From: Carposina sasakii
Lineage: Eukaryota; Arthropoda; Insecta; Lepidoptera; Carposinidae
Length of the DNA stretch: 64,000 nucleotides
Reading direction: 5' to 3'
Assembly: GCA_014607495.2 (NCBI GenBank)
Contig: CP053159.1
Location: forward strand, 6,207,501 to 6,271,500
How positions within the stretch are numbered: position 1 is the stretch's first letter; each line of letters starts with the position of its first letter. Shown here in pieces: positions 33,141 through 45,785 of this stretch. A program made the position numbers and the translations under genes. Below the pieces are notes generated by a model. The model saw nothing but the letters and a program-made list of their open reading frames with translations, was not told where the DNA came from and did not search any database.

Positions 33141-34333
33141 ATATACATAACATTTTATACGTATACAGGGACGAAAATGTTCATTGATTATATAAAAATC
33201 GTACATAAATAAAAAAAATTAGTATAATTAGGCTTTTTACCATTTTACCAAATATTTTCCTCCTAATTTTAAATTAAATATTTCTAAGTAGAAAAAAGAG
33301 CAGCGGCAAAGTAAACTGCAAAATTATTAATGTAACATAAAAATCAGAAAATAATTTAAGCTGTGTAACACAATCGTTTAAAAGAATTGAAAACTATCCA
33401 CTCCAACACCATACCATAAATCACGACTGGATTGTTCTTAAAGTCGCATTCAAGTATACAAGTAAGAAGCGGGAAAATAGGAAAATCGACGCAGGGACAG
33501 CATTTGGCAACGACTTTTAATGCAATATACCAAAATTGGTTTTCCGAAGCGTCTGCGAAGTGCGACTGCGAAACACTAGATTCACTTTTGGGTTTCGTGT
33601 AGACGAGCTATCGTAGATAGTGCTCTATTGCTTAGGCTCTCTTTACGAGAATATTTTTAGTGGGATCAAAGCAAGTAGCACTTAAGTAATTTTAAGTTGC
33701 TGCAATTATTTTCTCTAGTACCTACTATTGAACAACAAATCGGTTGCAATGTCTTTATTATTATGCAAAGCAATCAGTATTAAAGTAATATGTATACGTC
33801 ATACAATATTTCAATTCAATGTGAAACGCGATCGCTAAACTTGTTTATAAACTATTAATAAAAACAATCACGCTTTGTGACTTCATGGTCGGTTTTATTT
33901 CGATTTTAACTTGTCTAAATGTTTTTAAAAAAATCGTTAAGTATCCTGTATTACGAGTAACACGTATTTACCATGTAAAATATGGTCCCTAAAATAAGAA
34001 TTAGAATTTAACTTAAATTTATGAAAATTAATAATGTAAGCTCAAAAGTCCCACTTCAAAGAGTTACTTACCTTACCTTACTTAGTTACGAGTTACCTTT
34101 CTTAGCGAGTGAGTTTCTTAGTGTCTCGAGTACGCGGATATAGACCAACTTATACAGTGACAGATTTATAGAGTATCTTCAAAATATACTACACTAACTC
34201 CTAGCCAAATGCCATTTTATCGACCAAACAAGTTGTTTTCACAAGCCGACTTTAGTCATTTAAATGTTGGATTTGATAAACTGCATCCCAAAATTGCTTC
34301 GGTTTCAATCGGAATGGAGTGGATGTGGTTTTA
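33140..34333. other. unassigned AT-rich DNA
   Basis: No coding frame, RNA gene or repeat recognised. Confidence 0.35.
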
Positions 34334-35311
34334 TCTGTACTAATATTATAAAGAGGTAAACTTTGATTGTTTGTTTGTATGTTTGTTTGTTTGTTTATTT
34401 GTAGCGAATAGGCTCCGAAACTACTGGACCGATTTCAAAAATTCTTTCACCGTTAGAATCCTTATTGGACCTGGATGAACATAGGCTATAAGAATTTCCC
34501 GATATACCCACGGGAAGGCGACCAACGGGAATTATATATTATTTACGAATACCGCTATACATATGAAGCTGAAATCGCGCATATATGTGAGGAAGCACTA
34601 AGAACGGATTTCGTGAAATTCCCACGGTAAGAGTACAAACGGGAATTCCAAATTTTTACGAACACCGCTATTTGTATGAAGCTGAAATCGGATTAGGGAC
34701 TACGAGGAAGCACTAAGAATGGATTTCCCGAAATTCCCACGGGAATTCAATTTTAAAAACCGCTGTACATGTGAAGCTAAAATCGGGTATATGTATATGT
34801 TCATTAGGGACTGCGAGGAAGCAGTAAGAACGAATTTCCCGAAATTCCCACGGGAAGGGGACAAACGGTAATTCAAAATTTTTACGTAAACCGCTATACA
34901 TATGAAGCTGAAATCAGACCTGTATGTTTATTTGGGACCCTGAGGAAGCACTAGGAACGGATTTCCCAAAATTCCCACGGGAAGGGGACAACGGGATTTT
35001 TTTTTTACGAATACGGCTGCACACATGAATCTCAAATTGGGCATATATGTTCATTAGGGACCCCGAGGAAGCCCGAAATTCCTACGAAAACGGGACAAAC
35101 GGGAATCCATTTTTTTTACGACAACCGCGATACATGTGAATTTATAATCGGACCTGTACGTTCATTAGGGACTACGAGGAAACTCTAAGAACGGATTTCC
35201 CGAAATTCCCACGGGAAGGGGTTCCAAATTTTTACGAAAACCGTTGTACCTACAATAAAGTCGTAGCTATGTACTGATATGTAACGAAGCGAAGCGAGGG
35301 CGGGCCACTAG
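34334..35311 (+). mobile_element. Helitron-like element with internal tandem array, 978 bp
   Basis: Starts TC after an A ('tctgtactaatattataaag'), then (GTTT)n, 'ctggaccgatttcaaaaatt' and 'aacataggctata', and ends 'gagggcgggccactag' before T. These are the same landmarks as the 480-bp copy at 10757-11236. The extra length is the tandem array at 34563-35254. No Rep/helicase. Confidence 0.75.
34563..35254 (+). repeat. tandem array inside the Helitron, six units
   Basis: Units begin near 34563, 34678, 34772, 34903, 35026 and 35138 with 'gaagctgaaatcgg' or a variant and contain 'tttcccgaaattcccacggg'. Unit length varies from about 94 to 131 bp through internal deletions. A partial unit precedes them at about 34500. 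Short open frames here repeat the same peptide and are by-products of the array. Confidence 0.85.
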
Positions 35312-35599
35312 TAAATATCATAAATGGAAAACACAACAGTTTTGAAGAGAAGAAATATAATCTTCGTAAAACGTTCTAGTGGATGCGTTTGTATGGTCAT
35401 ATTATCAAAATATAATGAATAAAATAGACGACACCTGACACGACATCCGAGAGAGCGACGCTTTTACTTAATATTTTGTTCCTATTAATAATATTCACAC
35501 GCGTCACAAGTAGGTACACAGTACATTAACTCAGTCCCACATTAAGATCCCTAAGGTCTTGTGTTGTGGGTACTAAGAAATGGTATATAATTACATACA

Positions 35600-35705
35600 T
35601 TTGTGATTCGGAAACAAACATCGATATTCATCATATCAATGTTTGCACCTATGGAGTGGCAGGCAGGGTCACTACCTGCTACACCAATCGGCCATCAGCA
35701 ATCGT
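35600..35705 (-). repeat. SINE fragment
   Basis: Shares 'ggaaacaaacatcgatattc' and 'caatcggccatcag'-type ends with 62195-62305, where the tRNA-like head is clearer. Confidence 0.45.
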
Positions 35706-35722
35706 ATTCTTATCTATTAGAT

Positions 35723-35909
35723 CAGGGGTTCCCAAACTTTCATTTTTCATAGACCCCTTTCAAAAGTTAACTGGTTCTGGTGGACCCCCTACATACTTAC
35801 AACACATACAAATTAATTGTGAAATCCCATTTTTTCACGCCAACGTAGACCCCCATCGAGTCCCTTATGGACCCCTGGGGGTCCACATAGACCACTTTGG
35901 GAACCACTG
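35723..35909. mobile_element. hAT-like MITE, 187 bp
   Basis: Terminal repeats 'caggggttcccaaactt' and 'ggttcccaaag'-complement 'ctttgggaaccactg' are inverted, and a perfect 8-bp duplication 'tattagat' flanks it (35715-35722 and 35910-35917). Ends starting CAG and an 8-bp duplication are typical of the hAT superfamily. It has no transposase. Confidence 0.85.
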
Positions 35910-36510
35910 TATTAGATATTATATTATTTTTATAAATAGCTAGCAGACATAAACTATAAATACATAGTATAAAAATGTCTGGTACCAGGGCGTATCCATA
36001 TTCATCCCATGTCCACGACCGCCTCAAATCGGGGAACAACAACACCCTGTGTCGTTTAAATTGAATTGAAAAATGATTTATACCAACAATCTCTGCCGAT
36101 ACTTCTACTTCCCTGCACACTCGATCATTCTGAACGAAATCTTATTATAAAATTTTATTGGTGCGGCTGTTTGTTGAAGATAATGAGAAAAATGGTTTGC
36201 AGAAGCCTATTTATTGTATGATATTAAATGTATGTAATTGAAATGTAAGCGGCGTTAAATCTGCCATATTTTTCCTAATAATTGTGACTATGAACCTTTA
36301 AAAATTCCAAAATGAAGGAATCTGAAATCTTCAAGAGCCGCCAAGATAATGTTTTGAAAGTATAAAAAAGTTAAAAATAAAAAAGCTCTTAGAAAATTTT
36401 AGTAATCGAGTAATGCGACATCAGGTGTTTGCCAATAGTCAACAAAATTGTTTTAACAAGATTGATCGACCATTTTTACTGCGAAAAACTTCAAAATTTT
36501 GGTTCAGAGA

Positions 36511-36627
36511 GGTAAGCACCTCTCGATAGTCCGTAACGCTTAACGCTATCGTTCAACTGTCAAATCACATAGATTTTGCTAGCGAGTCGCTAGCGTTACG
36601 CCGCGTAAAAAGGTTCGTGCTAACCCC
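36511..36627 (-). mobile_element. MITE with 'ggggtaagcacgaacc' ends, copy 2
   Basis: Reverse-orientation homologue of 27425-27541, with ends 'ggtaagcacctctcg' and 'aggttcgtgctaacccc'. Confidence 0.65.
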
Positions 36628-36629
36628 AC

Positions 36630-37354
36630 AGGTCTAATTTTTACCGGGAAAAGTTTAGCTTCGGTAAACGTCGATTTTGTTTGTTCAAGGTGCTTGTATT
36701 ATTTTATTTAAATTATACGGCGACGGCGATAAGTTATTTAACTTTGTTAGTTACTATATTGATCGAGGCTAGGAGTAAGTCACTACTTACTATCAATAAA
36801 CTTTATTCTAGTCCAATCATTTTGTTAAACTTGATACATATATTTTATCTTTTTTATAAGAAAATAAAACTTTATTATTGTTATTCGGTACGATATTTTT
36901 TCTATGTTCACGAGTCACAATGCCTCCTTAAGCTTGCCTTGAGTACACGAGTAGCAAGTTAAATAAAATGTAGGCGTATTATTTGTTTGCGCGGTCAAGT
37001 AAGACTAATGTCGGGGAACATTTTCTCCTAACGAAAAATAGGACACAAGGAACAAGATTAATATGAGCAATGAATTAGTCACAGGAAATTGCAGTTTCTT
37101 GTTTAGTAAATTCCTGGAGAGGGCAACAGCGAGTAAAAAATTGCTTTTCTTCCAACAGCGGTGAAACTTATGAAGACGGAGCGGAGGAATTACGTGTGTA
37201 AGCATTAATATTAGCATTATGTTCCATGGTAGCCACGAGGAGATACCAAATCCCTGGTAGCCACTGCAGCTACGACAAATTTTGATGACAAATATTTCTT
37301 TGCTTGTCATAAACTTTATTTTTTTATTAATACCAATATTTAATTTATATTTTA
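36630..37354. other. unassigned DNA
   Basis: A 129-codon minus-strand frame (37005-37394) runs into the adjacent Helitron and has no domain; it is probably accidental. No other feature seen. Confidence 0.35.
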
Positions 37355-37527
37355 CTAGCGACTCGCACGGATGCAGTGCTGATACTCTATACATCTAAAC
37401 CTTCCTCGTGAACCACTCTATCTGTTAAAAAAAAACTGCATTAAAATCCGTTCCCTAGTTTGAAAGATCCAAGCATACATAGGGACGGAGACAGCGGCAA
37501 GCGACTTTGTTTTATAATATGTAGTGA
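37355..37527 (-). mobile_element. Lep1-like non-autonomous Helitron
   Basis: On the minus strand it starts TCACTACATATTATAAAA after an A and ends 'catccgtgcgagtcgctag' before T. It includes 'aacggattttaatgcagt', the block common to these copies. Confidence 0.65.
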
Positions 37528-37840
37528 TCAAACCATCACCAAACGCGCCTCTGTCGTCTAAAATATATCACTTGAAATATATTAATTTCTCAATGTTTTT
37601 ATAAGATTTCGCAAATTTATAAAATCACCTCTCAACATCAATAAATAATAATCGACTATTTCCCGACAACTAGGGAAAACATTTTTTTTGTGGCAATCAA
37701 TATCATCAATATTGTATGCCTGTTTTTTTTGCTTTGCGTGTGGTTGGAGATTACCTTCTATAGGTCATATTTCGATTGAATATACTGTTAAATAACTTAC
37801 TGTTAAATAAAACCAACGAAATTTAATTATATACCAGTTA

Positions 37841-38038
37841 GTCTGCCATGGGGGGTATTTGCCCATAGTCACCACGCTGGGCAGGCGTGTTGGTGACCGC
37901 AGTTTGTATTTAAGACTATGGTGTCAACACAAGAGGCGCTGCTGCCCACCTCCCAGAAACCCTTAATCGCCTCGTAACGATACCCACGGGCAGACATGGG
38001 GTGGTACGAATTCTACTCTGCCGGCACCACGCGGCCAA
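37841..38038 (+). repeat. 'cagtccactgctggacgta' repeat, 5'-truncated
   Basis: Begins at 'tctgccatggggggtatttg' and continues to 'ccggcaccacgcggcc', matching the distal part of 9188-9445. Confidence 0.75.
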
Positions 38039-38039
38039 T

Positions 38040-41000
38040 TCTACTCATAGATATACTTAGTATAAAATTCTATACTAGGGACAGTTTTAAAATTATACCA
38101 GCATGTGGTAAAGTAAAAATAAATGAAAAAAATATATAATGAAAGTTATATTATGGACGCAAATAAAAACGAAAACCGGGCGCGAGTACACTCTGAGTTC
38201 TGAAGTTTGCTCGCGGAGTCCCATTGTATGAGAAAGGGTTTCGACCACCCACGTAAAACTTTTTAATGAATTTGTAATTCCTCGTCGCTGTTAGACTTTT
38301 TTGTCAATCGGTATTTGTGCCCGGGCTTTATAAATTGAGAATGGACAGTTAAAGAGCAAAGTGCATGCTCTTGTCTCTGTGATTTGTACTTTTATTTCTG
38401 ACCCAAACTTTGTGAATTCTATTTTGAACTGGATCGACAGTTTTTCGCAACGATATGGGTGCTTTACTATATTTAATTCAAAGGTATTTCTTTTAAATGT
38501 GGTTTCGCTAGAATACATCAAGTGCATTTTCTTTTGTGCATGTCGTAAGAGTCAATTAAACTACTTAAATATTTTAATAACTTGGTAATTAAGAAAATGT
38601 AACCAATGAAAATAATACCTAGTCCCATGCAAAGGTGATAAATGGGTGACTCTGTTTATACAAAATAATAATACAAATGGTTTTCCTTGTAAAGATTGTG
38701 ACTTCACACCACTCCATTAATAACACAACAAAAACAAATCTGAAAGCTAATAACAAATTTTGCATGCGAGAAACAAAGCTACAAAAACACAATAGCATGA
38801 ATAATGATGGCTCGACACCAGGTGAAAGAAAACTCCTCGGAAATGGACACTTTTACACTTACCAATTTTCCTGCCAAAATTCATAAAATCATAAATCGTT
38901 TTTTGTATGACCAAAAATAAAATTCCCACTCGTCTTTTAGGAAATTTATCAAAAATGGCGGCGATACTGAGGTAGTCAAGTTTAATCTGCTCATTATTAT
39001 TCTCTATGAATAATTATGAAACGATAGGACGTGACGTCCGTCCGAGGAAGGTCTTTAGGTAATAAGTAGGTATACGTAGATACCAGATAGTTTTTATTGC
39101 AGTAAATTGCTTTGAAATCTGGGTTTATTGGGGATACAGATTATAAATATCGCCGTTTAAAATTACTTGGCAGAAATCGCACTAGTGCCACCAATCAATA
39201 CAGCGAAAAGATATACTTAGAACATAATAAGTTAGTGCAAAAATTCCGCTAATTAGAAAATAACACAAGTGTCAAACAATGATGGCCCTTACATTAGTCA
39301 TAACAAACAACGTCGACTTGGTGTCATCGGGGAATCGTGACAAATTGCAGCTTTTATTGAATAATTATCGCGTGACAAAAGTATCATTTCGCAATGAATG
39401 CGAGTCGCTGTGAATAAAATATGGACGGGAGGTCAAGTCAGTTACTATTGTATGTGTATTACCTAATCAAAGCAGTGATACCCAGAAAATTCATGATTTA
39501 CTAAGTAAAGTAAATTACACTCGTAATTTTTTTATATGGACCAAGATTGTGATTTGTTTCTTTGAATTAAAGCGTTCTCCTTCTGATGTATATATGATTG
39601 TAGATATATACCTATAGATTTCGTGAACGTCCATGGGCTTACTTAGAGCTAAAGTTTAACTAAATTACAGTAAAAAACTGATAGTTCGCAAATACGCACT
39701 GCGAATTTGAGTTCTGCTTCTATGATTCTTATTGATCGTTATGCACCTCCTATAAACACACGAGTTGAACACCTTTTTACAATATCTAATAGAACTCTTT
39801 TCTACTGATTTTTTTTATAGTTGTTAGTTGATAATACCTACCAAATGAGCTAGACCACAAGTACCTATTAATGCCTAAAGTAAAATATAATGCCGTAAAA
39901 CTGCCTTACTAAAACAAACCCTCCTTTAAAGGGTCAGGGGAGACCAGTAAGTAAAGAAGAGTGAATGTGTCACATTAAAAGTTAACAGCACCACAAAGCA
40001 GTGCTCCTGTGTGCAAATTGCTTATTTTGGGCGTATTTATTAATTATGCATGCGAGGATGGGGCCGCGCTGTCCTCGGCAGTGAATACAGGGCAAACAAA
40101 AATTTTACTGTTGCGTAAATTGTATACACAAAGGTTTGAATAGTTTCTACTGGGAAGCCTAAAATGGTGGCGGTGAAAAGGGAAAACAATTTGGATGAAT
40201 GTTTTAATTTTACTAATATTTCTGCTGTGTTATATGAAATATTCGTATGCTGAAGCTTGTTAGAACTGTTTTATGCAAGGTGTATGATGAGTTTATAATT
40301 ATCACTGTGGCTGTGTGTTGAATTGATATCAACTATACATAATTTTAGCTAATGCGAAGCCCCACTAAAATGTACATCAGCTGCATCTTCTGTGCATATC
40401 ATAAAAGTCGGCTGGAGGAGTTCTCTGGTATATGTATTTATACAATTTTAATAAGGGTAATACATAATCATCAAAGAGTAGGTATCTCATGTTAACTAGA
40501 GGAAATCAAACAGTAAACATTTACCTAGTAGGTAGTATCTAAGCTAAACTATAAAATAACTGAGCTGGGCGAAGGGAATTTGTCGCAATTAACAAACTAC
40601 CCCCTCTAGGAACGGTCAAAGCCACAAGTATCTACTCTTTGTAATCTTGGCAATATTTAGGAGAAATTATAAGGCTTTAGTTGCGGTAAATTCTAATCTA
40701 GGGTGGGCTTCACCATCAGATTCGTCTGGCCATGGACAAAACATAGGTTAATTATTAGAAAATAGCTACACTGTGAAATATATATGTCCACATCATAATT
40801 CGCATATTATAGGTAGGATACATATACAGGCAGCTGTTTTAGTATTTTGAAAAAATAGGTTAGTAGACTATGTTCGGTTTGAAATATTATAATTATAAAA
40901 TTCATTTTTACGTGTTTAAAAATAGCCCGAGAACATATAATATAGTATATTTTATTTATGTATATATTTGTATATTATATTTCAATTACGCCGCATGAAA

Positions 41001-41910
41001 TCATGCACGTACGTTGCCTAAATTCATCATTATCATCATGTTCAGCCATTAAAACTGCTGAAAGTAGACCTTAGGTACTCCAAAGCAGGTAGATACTTGA
41101 ATTGATTACGCAAAATGTGTCGCATTGTTTAAAATTGCATTAATGATACAAACACAAAAAAAAAAACAAACTACTTTTCAATTAGAGTTCTCATTGCAAA
41201 AAAATATCACTCGACATTTTAAATTTTAATGAAAACCCGCATATTGAGGCCGCAGTTCGCCATAGCCGGGTCGCGCAAGTGCAAACTCCGGCTAATTTAC
41301 CTTCACATGAAATAAAGCTAAAGCTGCGTAACGTGAAACTAAGTAAATTGCACTAATTACGTCGGTTAATTCGACGCGGGCCGTGTGGGACACGGACGGG
41401 CCAAGATTATTAACTCGGTCCCGCTGGGCATTCAGAGGCGTCGAACCCTACATCACAGGCTAAATAAGGGCTTGTTTGTTTTGCCGTTGATATTCGTTAT
41501 TTATGAGCAGATTTTACTTTGATCGTAACGTAGATCGACGATTTAGGGTAGGGATTGTTAATTAACGTTGGTGTTTTAAAATAAGACTAGGTACCTACAT
41601 GAATTTTTAATAACATCAGCCGACATATACATACGTATAAACACGGCTGTGTTATGGAAAAGGGGTAGCCAGACTGCAGGATCATGAAGGAAATTCCACA
41701 GCCACGTTCAAGACAGCGGGAACAGCTGTAAATGACAAGTTGCTAGCTTATCGCATGACAAAATGCCCGAGTTCGTAGTCTATTCTAATGTACAGAGGTA
41801 TACCTACCATACATGTTATATTAAAACCCATGACTTAATTTATAGTGACAAAAAAAACTATAGGTAAATGTAATTAAATCATCAAAAAACTGTAATAATT
41901 AGTTGAAGTA
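38040..41910. other. long unassigned non-coding stretch
   Basis: Nearly 4 kb without a convincing gene or repeat. Two segments, about 39260-39420 and 41240-41470, have more balanced base composition and could be conserved regulatory sequence or decayed exons, but nothing in the sequence decides this. Open frames at 38.3-38.9 kb are short and AT-biased. Confidence 0.35.
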
Positions 41911-41916
41911 GGTATA

Positions 41917-42370
41917 CAGGGTGTAGGTGACAGCCAGGCAAATACTGAAATGCTGAACAAGTACCATTTGTTATTACTCGCAGGAAATGTATTTTTGATA
42001 TGATTTTCAGTAATCTTTGCTCTCCGCGCTAATTGTATCGGGCGATCCTGTGACTAACTAAATGGGCTTATTAGTTATTGTGTGACCCATTTCTGTTTTT
42101 GGATCAATTGTGACTCTCCATTAGGGTTGATCAGTTTTTTGAAATTTTTTGAGGGCATTTTTTTTTTAAATCATCTTTTGGTTAAAATTTTATTTTTATG
42201 ACATTATTTAAGGCCTAATTAGACGAACTAAACAATTTTTTTCCTGAAAATATGAAAAAAATGTCGGAAAATTTCGGAATTTTCCTGCACTAATTTTCAG
42301 TGTTTTCCGCCTCAGAATCATGGTCTGAAGTAATGGTATCAATATTTGCCTGGCTGTCACAAACACCCTG
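41917..42370. mobile_element. MITE with 'cagggtgt' ends, 454 bp
   Basis: Termini 'cagggtgtaggtgacagcc' and 'ggctgtcacaaacaccctg' are inverted and both share 'aggcaaatact/ggtatcaatatttgcct' blocks. Flanking TA at both ends (41915-41916, 42371-42372) fits a Tc1/mariner-like duplication. The first bases match those of 30533-30924, but the interior differs. Confidence 0.7.
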
Positions 42371-42706
42371 TAGATAACCTGCAGACGCAAAAACAGACTA
42401 CGCTGCGCAGTCGTTTATAAAGAGCACATACCTACTGCACAGTCTAGGTGGAGAATGCTTTGACGACAGACTTTGAGCTTTTGCCTGACCTATGAAATGG
42501 ATATTTGAAGCCATTTCCGTAGAAATACTTACCAAATTGCTTTCTACATATACTAAGTTATACCCACAGAACATACCTGAACCCGTGATCAAACGTAATC
42601 TTATGTACGTGTACTGAAGCCAAATGCTAACCGAAAGTCAGCCATATAGTATACTCGTAGAAATATTAAATTTACGCTTGGCAAGGCATGCATGCAAAAC
42701 ATAACT

Positions 42707-43145
42707 GCTTTCATATTGGAGTGGAGTGGAGCCCAGCGGAGGACTAAGACTGAGTGCGGAAAGTGAAAAGTTCGTAGTCTCATGTCGTTGTCTCTCGTCG
42801 CCGTAGTCCGTAGCTGCGTAGTCGTCGTAACTTACCTAGGAATTACAATATGGTTGATTCTAACCGTCACACTTACTAAACGTAAACTTAACCTTAGTCA
42901 GGACTATCTCTTTCCGTTCTTAATATAAATGGCTAAGAGAGAAAGGGACAGGTAGGACTAATTTTAAGTTTAGGTTTAAGTGTGACAGTCAGAATCGACC
43001 ATATTGTAATACCTAAGTAAGTCACGACGACTACGCAGCTATGGACTACGGCGACGGAAGACAACGACATGAGACTACGAACTTTTCACTTTCCGCACTC
43101 AGTATTGGTCCTCCGCTGGGCTCCACTCCACTCCAATATGAAAGC
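42707..43145. mobile_element. 439-bp near-perfect palindrome (foldback element)
   Basis: The left arm begins 'gctttcatattggagtggag' and the right arm ends with its complement. Complementarity continues almost unbroken through 'aaaagttcgtagtctcatgt', 'acaatatggt' and 'taaacttaacctta' to a centre near 42926, with only scattered mismatches. A transcript would form a hairpin of about 200 bp. No ORF. Target duplication not clear. Confidence 0.85.
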
Positions 43146-43848
43146 ATGCTAATTACTCGTATATCGACAGTGGATTGGCAAAAACCCTAAAACACCACCA
43201 TGGTCGAAAATGAGCTATTATAACTTAAGTTTAATTTGAACGTGTATAATATCCATACATAATGGACTAGCCGCCAGCTTGTTGAACTCTAATGAACTAT
43301 CGATTTAATTTTCATTGTTATTTGAATTTGATAATGTACTGTAATACTGAATTAGCGTTGACAGTCCATCGGGCCATCATCGGTGGAAAATCTATACTGT
43401 CACTAGGCCTTATATCAACTAAATTCAGGTGGATAATAAATTTATAGTAGGTAAAATATTATTCTAAATTAAGTCTTATTTATTAAACATAATTATGTAT
43501 CCCTCTTGAAATTCTCGGGACTACTGAGGTGTGCATTGGGCCGTAGCCAAGATGTGTAGAGGACCTTGTAAGAGAACTGTAATATGGTTTGGGATACACA
43601 TGGCGGATACCATCGCCGAGCGCACAATATGATACACCCGGTGATGGTTCCCACCATGCGCAAAGACTAACGTAGTTCAGAACTATGTCGTGCCGTGGAA
43701 AACTAAGGTCATGGGCTATGTGGCTGAATATTTGATGGGGTTAGGTAAACAGACTATTCAAGAGTCACGGACGCCTGCCAAAACAACAAAGTCGCAAAAT
43801 TGTTAAAGGTCCTTGTCAGACATCACTCTGGCGCCGGAGATGAGGAAC
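43146..43848. other. unassigned DNA
   Basis: The part 43500-43800 is less AT-rich and may be a dispersed repeat, but no second copy occurs here. No gene seen. Confidence 0.3.
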
Positions 43849-44006
43849 AGGGGTGATTATGTAACTTGCAGTAGCAGAGCCGAATATGTGTGTGCGCGGG
43901 GCAAGGGGCGGAGCGCGGGTGGATGCCCTTGCGTTCGTTACTCACTCTTAATTTTCGCAATCGCGCTGCTTTGGCTTTGTCATTACAAATTAGGTAATCC
44001 GGGGGT
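43849..44006. mobile_element. diverged MITE of 'gccccctgattacgtaa' family
   Basis: Ends 'caggggtgattatgtaactt' and 'aggtaatccgggggt' and the inner 'ttttcgcaatcgcg' align with 27158-27281 and 12771-12940. The GC-rich centre gives overlapping accidental open frames. Confidence 0.5.
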
Positions 44007-44099
44007 AAGGTCTTCATTCAGGTCCATGGGAACACTACCTACCGACAGCTCGCTACAAGCTTCCCTATTATTATTATCTAATATTATGCGGGACAGTTA

Positions 44100-44165
44100 T
44101 ACCTATGGGTTTGAGTCCCACTCGGGTGAAGATTTTTTTCCATTTCTTTATTAATAATTTTATAG
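44100..44165 (+). repeat. SINE 3' fragment
   Basis: Only the B-box half 'gggtttgagtcccactcggg' plus the 'tgaagatttttttccatttc' tail remains of the SINE family seen at 1100-1265 and 45630-45785. Confidence 0.55.
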
Positions 44166-44929
44166 TTATACCTATATTGTATGGTTGACTATCTCGCCAA
44201 GATGTCGATTTAGTGGATTGTATTTTATTGTAGAGGCGCTCTTGGTATTAATATTAAAAAGTCAAGAAAACACAAACTTCACTTGTATTGTGCACACACA
44301 ACTATAGAAATATAGGAAAATACAGATATTAAACCTGTGTCGTAATGTGTCCTTGTTCGAAACTAAGCTTGGACTAACTTAGAAGGCGCAGTTAAAAATG
44401 GAACATTAACTTAAAAGGAAAATTAAAATGTAATTTTTATATATTGCCTGCAACAAATCTATTTACATCTATTCGCTCATGATGTTGCAGTTCTGTCTAT
44501 ACCATGTCGGGAATACAGACATGTCTTAATATATGTATTTATTATTAGTCTTTATATTTAATTATTATTCAATGAGACCAATTAGATATAGGTATAAGAA
44601 GAAAAGGCACAAAAGTAAAAGGCTGCAATAAACTGTAACATGATTTTTAAAACTCGGCCTTAAGTAGGTTCGATCCGCTTTATTAACCCGATGCGACCCC
44701 TCCTCTTTTTATCATATCGTAAATCACCCATATCTTGGTTATTTATAGCTTTCCAATTACGTATTTCATTAATATTCCAGCAATATTTAATTGAAGCCGA
44801 TATAATATGCGATACTTTTGTTAAGGGTACGAGTATATACGAGTATAACGTGTTTACGATTTAGTATGAAAATAAGGTTTATAAAGCGAATTATTAAATT
44901 ATTATTATTATAGATAGGTATTTATAGAA

Positions 44930-45055
44930 TGATTCGGAAAAAGTGGCGATAGGCTCACACCTTACTTCGTGTGACTTATTGTTTACTGGTGAATAGTGGA
45001 TGTGACATTTGTACAATTCTGCCCATACTGCCTATCTGCCCTAGAGATAATTAGC
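44930..45055 (+). repeat. diverged copy of the LINE tail at 9530-9680
   Basis: Aligns through 'aggctcacaccttacttcg', 'actggtgaatagtgg' and 'ctgcccatactgcctatctg'. Confidence 0.4.
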
Positions 45056-45144
45056 TGAGCAAGAAAATAGCTTCAAAAAATTTAAAAATATTATTGTTCT
45101 ACCCTCGATCATATTAAGCAAAAGGTAAAAGTAAACTACACAAG

Positions 45145-45313
45145 CTTGAAAAGACGCAAAAGGTTGCACACTTTTTGCTTCGACACTAGCATGGCCCTTT
45201 TGTCTCTTTTTAATTTCCTTCATGGGCTCACAATTACCTTCATAATGGTGTTCACTGTGTTCAGCCTTTTCATTAAGACTCATTTGGGCCTCTGAAAGGT
45301 TAGCTGTACTCAT
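45145..45313 (-). CDS. unrecognised short open frame, possible exon
   Basis: The first 56 codons of a 90-codon minus-strand frame starting at 45313 (MSTANLSEAQMSLNEKAEHS...) are hydrophilic, rich in Glu and Lys, and look protein-like. The part beyond about 45145 becomes hydrophobic and AT-driven, as if running into an intron. No domain is recognised, no strong donor site is evident, and there is no supporting neighbour. It could equally be chance. Confidence 0.2.
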
Positions 45314-45629
45314 AATGGAAGCATTATACTATTATATGTTATGCCTTTTGTAACACCGTATACACTCGCCAGCTCTACAGCCCATTCATCACATTATTTC
45401 TATAGCCTTTAATAACAAGATGGTATATAATTATTGTTGCCTAACACCTATTATAACATTTTCTTTCATAAATATAAATTTTGCTTCGATAGTAGGTAAA
45501 TTGTTTAAAATGATTTTACTTATAATCAGAAAGAATCACCACTAATATTTTAAAAATAATAAGATTTCTCTTTAAAACCAATAAGATTGGCTAGTTTTAT
45601 AGTAATAACACTTTTTATAAAATTATTAA

Positions 45630-45785
45630 TAAAGAAATGGAAAAAATTCCTCACCCGAGTGGGAATCGAATCCACAACCTCTGCATACCGTGCTAGCGCT
45701 CTAACCACTGAGATACCGGGTCAATTACTCGGATGACGAATTTTACGATCTCTTTTCTAAATTACATATTGGCAACGTTATTTTT
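45630..45785 (-). mobile_element. tRNA-derived SINE
   Basis: On the minus strand: 'gacccggtatctcagtggtt' with 'agagcgctagcacgg' (A box) and 'ggattcgattcccac' (B box), then a T-rich tail. Nearly identical in order to 1100-1265, including the shared 'attacatattggcaacgtt' flank. Confidence 0.75.

Noticed and set aside
35797..36120. 107-codon minus-strand frame and its plus-strand partner
   Set aside because: Both cross the hAT-like MITE at 35723-35909 and are accidental.
37005..37394. 129-codon minus-strand frame
   Set aside because: Starts inside the Helitron at 37355-37527 and has no domain or coding-like composition.
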